Shown piece by piece: positions 25,071 to 29,264 of a stretch of DNA of 29,264 nucleotides. The notes under the pieces are model-generated. The model saw only the letters and a list, made by a program, of their open reading frames with translations. It did not search any database and was not told where the DNA came from. Source of the DNA: Oscillospiraceae bacterium (GTDB lineage: Bacteria; Bacillota; Clostridia; Oscillospirales; Oscillospiraceae); NCBI GenBank assembly GCA_017435245.1, contig JAFSFK010000065.1, forward strand, positions 1 to 29,264. Reading direction: 5' to 3'. Positions within the stretch are counted from its first letter, which is position 1; every line of letters starts with the position of its first letter. The translations under genes were made by a program, and so were the position numbers.

Positions 25071-25098
25071 ATATAAAGAAACCAAATAAACCTGTGAA

Positions 25099-25261
25099 GC
25101 TTTTCAGGAAAGCGGCGTCTGCCCACCGAAGGATTAACAGTCTCAGGTATTGCTTATAATAGCAAAAAGACTGAAAAGCGGAGGACTCTCTGGAGAACAC
25201 ATTGAGTTGTGTGCCGAAGGTGCAAGGCGAAAGCCGAATCTCTCAGGCAAACGGACGGAGA
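25099..25261 (+). ncRNA. Tandem glycine riboswitch (gcvT element) in the glyA leader
   Basis: Two glycine aptamers lie in series. Aptamer 1 is closed by a perfect 9-bp P1 (25099-25107 with 25171-25179) and carries the family core words CAGGAAAG, CCGAAGGATTAACA and TCTCAGGTA. After a linker of about seven bases, aptamer 2 (about 25187-25261) has CTCTGGAGA, GTGCCGAAGGTGCAAGG, TCTCTCAGGCAAACGGAC and P1 TCTCT / GGAGA. The conserved words and short linker match the cooperative tandem glycine riboswitch class that senses glycine. A terminator hairpin follows before glyA, so it should act on transcription. Switch direction cannot be read with certainty. Confidence 0.92.
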
Positions 25262-25292
25262 TGCTTGAAACAAGCTGTATTTCCTGTGTTTG

Positions 25293-25321
25293 GGCGGTCC
25301 TCGTTTTGGACTGCCTTTTTT
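25293..25321 (+). terminator. Expression-platform terminator of the glycine riboswitch
   Basis: Stem GGCGGTCC (25293-25300) with GGACTGCC (25308-25315), one G-T pair, and six Ts, 33 bases before glyA. GTCCTC at 25297-25302 is complementary to GAGGAC at 25181-25186 in the aptamer linker, a possible antiterminator pairing. A short GCTTG-AAA-CAAGC hairpin (25263-25275) lies between aptamer 2 and the terminator. Confidence 0.85.
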
Positions 25322-25354
25322 GTTTGGTAAATTATTAGAAAGAAGGAATTTCCT

Positions 25355-26608
25355 ATGTACGGCAAACCTATTGATTCTATTGGATTTATTGAGAGCTTTG
25401 ACCCCGAGATCAGCGCAATGATGGGTCGGGAGCTGGGGCGTCAGCAGGACGGCCTGGAGCTGATCGCTTCTGAGAATTTTGCTTCTCCGGCGGTGATCGC
25501 AGCAATGGGTTCTATCTTGACAAACAAGTATGCCGAGGGCTTGCCCGGTAAGCGTTACTATGGTGGTTGCCAGTTTGTGGATGAGATCGAGGCGCTGTGT
25601 ATCGAGCGGGCAAAGCAGCTGTTTGGTGCCGAATTTGCCAATGTCCAGCCTCACTCCGGTGCTCAGGCTAATATGGCGGTTCAGCTGGCACTGCTGCAGC
25701 CTGGCGATACCATGATGGGTATGAGCCTTGCCAACGGCGGACACCTGTCCCACGGCAGCCCCGCCAATATTTCCGGTAAGTATTACAATGTGGTTTCTTA
25801 TGATGTCAACCATGAGACCGGTCTTATCGATTACGATCAGATTCGTGATATGGCGAAGCAGTGCCAGCCTAAGCTGATTATTGCCGGTGCGTCTGCTTAT
25901 CCCAGAGCCATCGATTTTAAGATCTTTGCCGACATTGCACACGAAGTCGGTGCTGTGTTTATGGTAGATATGGCACACATTGCCGGTTTGGTCGCAGGCG
26001 GTGCCCATATGAATCCCGTGCCTTATGCGGATATTGTTACCACCACTACCCACAAGACCCTCCGTGGTCCTCGTGGCGGCTTGATTATGGGCCGTGAGGA
26101 ATTTGCCAAGAAGATCAATTCCGCCGTGTTCCCCGGCACTCAAGGCGGTCCTCTGGAGCACGTGATCGCAGCTAAGGCCATCTGCCTAAAGGAAGCTATG
26201 AGCGATGACTTCAAGACCTATGCCCAGAACGTGGTTGCCAACGCCAAGGTGATGGCGGACTCCCTGCTGGCTGAGGGATTTGACCTTGTCACCGGCGGCA
26301 CCGACAATCATCTCATGCTGGCTGACCTGCGTCCTATGAACATCACAGGTAAGGAACTGCAGACCCGCTGCGACGCTAACCACATCACCCTCAATAAGAA
26401 CGCTATCCCCGGCGACCCCGAGAAGCCCTCCATCACCAGCGGCGTGCGTATCGGCACGGCTGCTGTTACCACCCGTGGTTTGGGTGCTGAGGAGATGAAG
26501 CAGATCGCCCACTGCATCGGTCTGACCGCCCGTGATTTTGAAGGCTCTGCTGAGGAAGTCAAGGCTACTGTGGCATCTATCTGCGAGAAGTTCCCTCTGT
26601 ATCGCTAA
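25355..26608 (+). CDS. glyA: Serine hydroxymethyltransferase GlyA
   Basis: GlyA interconverts serine plus tetrahydrofolate with glycine plus 5,10-methylene-tetrahydrofolate, using PLP, and supplies most one-carbon units. Start at 25355 follows AGAAAGGAA. The 417-aa product has [13 protein letters not shown] (35-47), [28 protein letters not shown], the [13 protein letters not shown] segment whose Asp and His contact PLP, and the PLP Schiff-base Lys234 in [14 protein letters not shown]. The usual SHMT length and an intact C-terminus ([13 protein letters not shown]) are present. It is controlled by the glycine riboswitch directly upstream, which ties one-carbon supply to the glycine level. Confidence 0.97.
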   Translation: MYGKPIDSIGFIESFDPEISAMMGRELGRQQDGLELIASENFASPAVIAAMGSILTNKYAEGLPGKRYYGGCQFVDEIEALCIERAKQLFGAEFANVQPHSGAQANMAVQLALLQPGDTMMGMSLANGGHLSHGSPANISGKYYNVVSYDVNHETGLIDYDQIRDMAKQCQPKLIIAGASAYPRAIDFKIFADIAHEVGAVFMVDMAHIAGLVAGGAHMNPVPYADIVTTTTHKTLRGPRGGLIMGREEFAKKINSAVFPGTQGGPLEHVIAAKAICLKEAMSDDFKTYAQNVVANAKVMADSLLAEGFDLVTGGTDNHLMLADLRPMNITGKELQTRCDANHITLNKNAIPGDPEKPSITSGVRIGTAAVTTRGLGAEEMKQIAHCIGLTARDFEGSAEEVKATVASICEKFPLYR

Positions 26609-26621
26609 TTAATGAAATCAA

Positions 26622-26649
26622 TTGGGGCCGATGCAAGCATCGGCCCCAA
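26622..26649. terminator. Hairpin between glyA and the YbaK gene, without a T-tract
   Basis: Perfect 13-bp stem TTGGGGCCGATGC / GCATCGGCCCCAA, 13 bases after the glyA stop. There is no run of Ts on the plus strand after it, so it may be a weak terminator, an mRNA 3'-end stabiliser or an attenuator; the next gene starts 16 bases later with no clear promoter. Confidence 0.5.
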
Positions 26650-26665
26650 ACATATGAGGTGTAAT

Positions 26666-27145
26666 ATGTCGATTGAAAAAGTGCGCAGATACTTTGCACA
26701 ACTCGGTATGGCGGAGCGGGTCCTGGAATTTCCTGTGTCCAGCGCTACAGTCGAATTGGCAGCGGTGGCTGTAGGGTGTGAGCCTGCCCGGATCGCAAAA
26801 AGCTTATCCTTCCTTGTGGAGGATAAGCCGATCCTTGTGATTGCGGCAGGTGATACCAAGATCAACAATTCCGCTTATAAAGCGCAGTTTCACGCCAAAG
26901 CCAAAATGCTTACACCTGAACAGGTGGTGGAATTGATTGGTCACATCGTTGGCGGTGTGTGCCCCTTTGCGGTGAATCCCGGTGTTGCGGTATATTTGGA
27001 TGAGTCGCTGAAGCGCTTCGATACGGTATTTCCTGCATGCGGCAGCAGCAACAGTGCCATTGAGCTGACAATTCCGGAATTGGAAAAATACTCCGGCTTT
27101 ACTGCCTGGGTGGACGTTTGTAAGGGTTGGCGTATGGATGAATAA
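26666..27145 (+). CDS. YbaK/EbsC-type aminoacyl-tRNA deacylase
   Basis: The start at 26666 follows GAGGTG at 26656-26661; the longer frame would run through the preceding hairpin. The 159-aa product is a stand-alone YbaK domain: SSATVELAAVAVGCEPARIAKSLSFLV with the conserved Lys45, PILVIAAGDTKIN, HAKAKMLTPEQVVELIGHIVGGVCPFAVN and DESLKRFDTVFPACGSSNSAIELTIPEL. Enzymes of this family hydrolyse mischarged aminoacyl-tRNA, best known for Cys-tRNA(Pro). The GVCPF and ACGS motifs fit YbaK/ProX-type editing proteins. It could also be a related family member with a different tRNA substrate. Confidence 0.88.
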   Translation: MSIEKVRRYFAQLGMAERVLEFPVSSATVELAAVAVGCEPARIAKSLSFLVEDKPILVIAAGDTKINNSAYKAQFHAKAKMLTPEQVVELIGHIVGGVCPFAVNPGVAVYLDESLKRFDTVFPACGSSNSAIELTIPELEKYSGFTAWVDVCKGWRMDE

Positions 27146-27180
27146 AAAAACGGAACTGCATTGCAGTTCCGTTTTTTTTT
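27144..27180. terminator. Bidirectional terminator
   Basis: Stem CGGAACTGC / GCAGTTCCG with an ATT loop, flanked by seven As on the left and nine Ts on the right. It starts at the YbaK stop and lies two bases before the stop of the convergent lipoprotein gene. Confidence 0.95.
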
Positions 27181-27182
27181 AT

Positions 27183-27842
27183 TTATCGTACCCTGGTGTA
27201 TACTTCCACACCATCGGAATAGGTCAAGGTTAAGGTGTCGCCTTCCAGTTTATAAATAATGCTATAAGAAGACGGCAGCCCGTTCTCGCCCTCAACAGAG
27301 TCAATTATGGAAAGTCTGTTGCTATCAAAAGTGAAGGTGCCATTTCTCAGATCTGTCCACTCGTCATACACATAAGCATTTTGCACGAATTGATCCAGCA
27401 ATGCCTCAAAGGTGTCAAAGCCATACAGTTCAGCATAGAACAGCTTGAACTCATCCTGATTCATAGAACTCAGATCGTCCTCATACAGATCATCAAGGCT
27501 GGCACGACCGTCAAAGAAGGCATCAAACATACCCTCATAGAACTCCCGGACAAGCGCTTTGTTTTCTTCAACAGGCTGTGCTTGACGGATGTTGCCGGCG
27601 GTGTCAAACTCAAAGATCCAGGCGTAACGCAAAGAGGTTTTATCAACCAGAGCGATCTCTTCCTCATACAGGTCGATGCTTTCCAACAGGACCATTACCT
27701 GCTCTTCGCTGTCCTGCTCGTACATGATCCAGGTTCCGGCGAGGGCGGCATACTTTTCTTCAGTGCTCTCGCAGGCACACAGCAGGGTAGCGGCCAGCAG
27801 CACACTCAGCAGAAACGCTAAAATTTTCGTAGTCTTGTTCAT
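27183..27842 (-). CDS. Lipoprotein of unknown function (219 aa)
   Basis: Start at 27842 follows TAGGAGA, with a consensus promoter upstream. The signal segment MNKTTKILAFLLSVLLAATLLCAC carries a lipobox with the lipidated Cys most likely at residue 24 (Cys22 is the alternative). The mature region starts ESTEEKYAALAGTWIMYEQD, an opening seen in small lipocalin-like or DUF-type lipoproteins (a GTW strand followed by alternating beta strands), has a central acidic helical stretch (EFYEGMFDAFFDGRASLDDLYEDDLSS) and ends in beta-like GDTLTLTYSDGVEVYTRVR. No enzyme motif is visible. The fold is a guess. Confidence 0.8.
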   Translation of the reverse strand: MNKTTKILAFLLSVLLAATLLCACESTEEKYAALAGTWIMYEQDSEEQVMVLLESIDLYEEEIALVDKTSLRYAWIFEFDTAGNIRQAQPVEENKALVREFYEGMFDAFFDGRASLDDLYEDDLSSMNQDEFKLFYAELYGFDTFEALLDQFVQNAYVYDEWTDLRNGTFTFDSNRLSIIDSVEGENGLPSSYSIIYKLEGDTLTLTYSDGVEVYTRVR

Positions 27843-27879
27843 TTGTTTCTCCTATGTATTTGGTTTGTGTTCGCAATTA

Positions 27880-27907
27880 ATTATATCATTCCTGCAGTTT
27901 GTGTCAA
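27880..27907 (-). promoter_or_regulatory. Consensus promoter of the 219-aa lipoprotein
   Basis: On the minus strand TTGACA (complement of 27902-27907), 16-base spacer, TATAAT (complement of 27880-27885), 37 bases before the ATG. Confidence 0.85.
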
Positions 27908-27971
27908 GATACGAGTGCAAAAGTAGTTATTTATGCCTAAAATCTGTATGACATAATGTAAATGCCAATAA

Positions 27972-28000
27972 TTGAAATCAGCTTTACGGTTTGCTATAAT
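27972..28000 (+). promoter_or_regulatory. Promoter of the DUF4097-type lipoprotein
   Basis: TTGAAA at 27972-27977, 17-base spacer, TGC-TATAAT with the -10 at 27995-28000, 38 bases before the ATG. Confidence 0.8.
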
Positions 28001-28038
28001 ACTGTTAGACAAACTTGAATTTGGAGGGGGCGTGTTAC

Positions 28039-28794
28039 ATGAAAAAGTATATTGTAGCAGTATTAGTATTTTTGCTGTTGTTAGCGTTAGCATCCTGTGC
28101 CAAAGAAAATGTCGTTTTAGGCGATTCCCAAACATATGAAATAACATCCGATATTCACTCTTTGTATATTCAAATAAATGCCGCCGATTTCAAAATTGAA
28201 CACGGAGATGAATTCTCGGTAGAAAGTAATTTGAAATACTTGTCTGTATCCGAAAAAGACGGTGTTTTGACAATCACCGATGAAGCCAAAAGCGGTAGTA
28301 ACTATTCAAATGCGGTTTTAACACTTAGTGTACCCAACGGTATCGTATTCGATGATGTGGACATTACGACTGGGGCGGCGAAATTGACGGCGGATGCCTT
28401 GTCCGCAAGCTCGCTGGAATTAAAGCTCGGTGCAGGAGATGTGCGATTTGAGAGCCTTCATGCTTCTTCAGCTGCCGATATTAAAGGCGGTGCGGGACAA
28501 ATTACCATTTCGAGCGGTACGCTCAATAACCTGACGCTTGCCATGGGAGTAGGTGAACTGAATTTCAGCGGTGCTTTGCTTGGAAATAGTGATTTGAAGT
28601 TTGGTGTTGGAGAATCTAATTTATCGCTGATTGGCAGCAAAGATGACTACAATGTAGATATTAAAAAAGGTCTTGGAAGCATTTCTGTTGATGGAAAGAA
28701 TGTATCCGATTACGGTATCAGCGGAAACGGCCAAAGTCATATTCATATTGAAGGTGGCATTGGGGCTATCCATATTGTATTCCAAGAAGACTAA
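28039..28794 (+). CDS. DUF4097-type beta-repeat lipoprotein (251 aa)
   Basis: Start at 28039 with GGAGGGGG upstream; the longer frame begins before the ribosome binding site. The signal segment MKKYIVAVLVFLLLLALASC has a lipobox with the lipidated Cys at residue 20. The mature part is a chain of short beta strands with the DUF4097 pattern: SLYIQINAADFKIEHGDEFSVESN, ITTGAAKLTADALSASSLELKLGAGDVRFESL, DIKGGAGQITISSGTLNNLTLAMGVGELNFSG, DLKFGVGESNLSLIG and VDIKKGLGSISVDG. The repeated G-A/V-G turns suggest a right-handed beta-helix-like stack. Some relatives are linked to the cell-envelope stress response; nothing here shows that role directly. Codon use is more AT-rich than the window average. 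Confidence 0.8.
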   Translation: MKKYIVAVLVFLLLLALASCAKENVVLGDSQTYEITSDIHSLYIQINAADFKIEHGDEFSVESNLKYLSVSEKDGVLTITDEAKSGSNYSNAVLTLSVPNGIVFDDVDITTGAAKLTADALSASSLELKLGAGDVRFESLHASSAADIKGGAGQITISSGTLNNLTLAMGVGELNFSGALLGNSDLKFGVGESNLSLIGSKDDYNVDIKKGLGSISVDGKNVSDYGISGNGQSHIHIEGGIGAIHIVFQED

Positions 28795-28817
28795 CATCAT
28801 TAGGACAGTAGTTTTCT

Positions 28818-28856
28818 GTTACTTTTCAAAAGTAACATCAGCCTTATTAGGCTGAT
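28818..28856. repeat. Two back-to-back hairpins after the DUF4097 gene
   Basis: GTTACTT / AAGTAAC around TTCAA (28818-28836) is followed directly by the perfect 8-bp ATCAGCCT / AGGCTGAT around TATT (28837-28856). Neither ends in a T-run on the plus strand. They may end the upstream transcript or belong to the remnant-like sequence to the right. Confidence 0.6.
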
Positions 28857-28858
28857 AT

Positions 28859-28963
28859 TCAGACGGCTACACATTCAACATACTTGGTACCGGGACCCTC
28901 CCAGCGAGTAACAGTCCACCTGACTGTTACATCTAGATTTTTCAAATCCCTGGCTCCACCAAT
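28859..28963 (-). pseudogene. Possible coding remnant, C-terminal end only
   Basis: On the minus strand one frame reads GGARDLKNLDVTVRWTVT then RWEGPGTKYVECVAV and a stop at 28859-28861. It has no start codon or ribosome binding site, and upstream in the same frame it runs into the hairpin terminator at 28960-28998. The amino-acid pattern looks protein-like, but I cannot name a family. It may equally be chance. The hairpin GTAACAGT / ACTGTTAC at 28908-28930 lies inside it. Confidence 0.25.
28941..28961 (+). other. tRNA-3'-end-like fragment (possible att site or tRNA remnant)
   Basis: TTCAAAT (a T-loop word), CCC, then TGGCTCC-A-CCA reads like the last part of a tRNA with encoded CCA, and a terminator follows at once, as is typical of tRNA genes. 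Two bases are missing from the T-stem, and no matching 5' half (acceptor GGAGCCA, D-arm or anticodon arm) lies upstream, so no functional tRNA is encoded here. Confidence 0.3.
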
Positions 28964-28998
28964 AAAAATTGCCGCCCGGTTGGGCGGCGTTTTTATTG
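28960..28998. terminator. Strong bidirectional terminator-like hairpin
   Basis: Core stem GCCGCCC / GGGCGGC (28971-28977 with 28982-28988) with a GGTT loop, extended by CAATAAAAA / TTTTTATTG across a small bulge. T-tracts lie on both strands. No intact gene ends immediately next to it, which makes it an orphan. Confidence 0.75.
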
Positions 28999-29032
28999 CG
29001 AAAGAGCGACCAAAAGTAGCGTAAGTATGGGT

Positions 29033-29072
29033 AAGAAAGACTAAAAGTAGTGTGTTCTACTGGGTCTTTCTT
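29033..29072. repeat. Long imperfect hairpin overlapping the end of the 66-aa ORF
   Basis: AAGAAAGAC (29033-29041) pairs with GTCTTTCTT (29064-29072), and AGTAG / CTACT pairs inside. It covers the last codons and stop of the minus-strand ORF at 29057-29257 and may serve as its 3' structure, though no T-tract follows. Confidence 0.45.
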
Positions 29073-29257
29073 AAAAAATACGGCCCGCAAAGATCGCATT
29101 CGTGAGTTTTAATATATGTCCAAGAATAATCTTTAGCAACGACATAAAACTCTGTCATATTCTCGTCGATTTTTTCTGCAGTGTCATATTGAGGAGAGAG
29201 TTTGTCCGTTACACCGCCGTTATTATACATATCACAGAAGATGCATTCGGTTTTCAT
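29057..29257 (-). CDS. Short two-CxxC protein at the window edge (66 aa, start uncertain)
   Basis: The minus-strand frame from an ATG at 29257 to TAG at 29057 encodes MKTECIFCDMYNNGG ... THECDLCGPYF, ending RKTQ. Two CxxC pairs (Cys5/Cys8 and a second pair near residues 54 and 57) suggest one zinc-ribbon-like site. Only seven bases of upstream sequence are in the window with no stop, so the ribosome binding site cannot be seen and the frame may begin further upstream. No family is recognised. Confidence 0.5.
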   Translation of the reverse strand: MKTECIFCDMYNNGGVTDKLSPQYDTAEKIDENMTEFYVVAKDYSWTYIKTHECDLCGPYFLRKTQ

Positions 29258-29264
29258 AGCATCA

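Noticed and set aside
28860..28961. An intact tRNA gene ending at the CCA
   Set aside because: No acceptor 5' strand, D-arm or anticodon arm pairs with this 3' end, and the T-stem is two bases short.
28875..29099. 74-codon minus-strand frame containing WWSQGFEKSR
   Set aside because: It crosses the strong hairpin at 28960-28998, and the WWSQG word is what a reversed tRNA 3' end gives when translated; not a credible gene.

Overview
The window is a stretch of chromosome of about 50% GC from a Gram-positive Clostridia-type bacterium, most likely a gut Oscillospirales relative. The evidence is the gene repertoire: WhiA, a DUF1385 (YqhQ) protein, LCP and NCS2 families, DUF4317, a tandem glycine riboswitch, and many small Cys-anchored lipoproteins. 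Strong AGGAGG ribosome binding sites, consensus SigA-type promoters and short GC hairpins with U-tracts between nearly every transcription unit fit the same picture. It is mostly core genome. No phage, insertion sequence or CRISPR array is visible.

Layout. 1-3500: the 3' part of a ClpC-type AAA+ unfoldase, a small membrane-anchored protein on the minus strand, a 288-aa homologue of OMP decarboxylase that has lost its catalytic residues, a Thr/Pro/Gly-rich lipoprotein (minus strand), and a ferredoxin with four 4Fe-4S motifs. 3600-10100: an LCP cell-wall ligase, then murB, whiA and dnaE closely packed. 10100-19100: a nine-gene cluster behind one visible promoter: FG-GAP-like lipoprotein, OmpR-type response regulator, sensor kinase, yqhQ, prmC, recA, recX, rimO, pgsA. 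Most junctions overlap or are a few bases apart, and the cluster ends at a clear terminator. It combines signalling, translation-factor and ribosome modification, recombination and phospholipid synthesis.

19100-25000: a DUF4317 protein, a cytidylate-kinase-like protein (minus strand) with a perfect-consensus promoter, an unrecognised 51-aa ORF just upstream of it, tex (plus strand), and an AzgA/NCS2 purine permease (minus strand). 25000-27200: a tandem glycine riboswitch with an expression-platform terminator in front of glyA, then a YbaK-type deacylase. 27200-28800: two divergent lipoproteins, one a DUF4097-type beta protein in AT-richer DNA. 28800-29264: a largely non-coding, hairpin-rich stretch with a tRNA-3'-end-like sequence abutting a terminator, a possible coding remnant, and a short two-CxxC ORF at the window edge.

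The items most worth a second look are the OMP-decarboxylase-like pseudoenzyme, the glycine riboswitch on glyA rather than on a cleavage system or transporter, the 51-aa ORF beside the kinase, the lipoprotein/two-component module, and the remnant-like right end.
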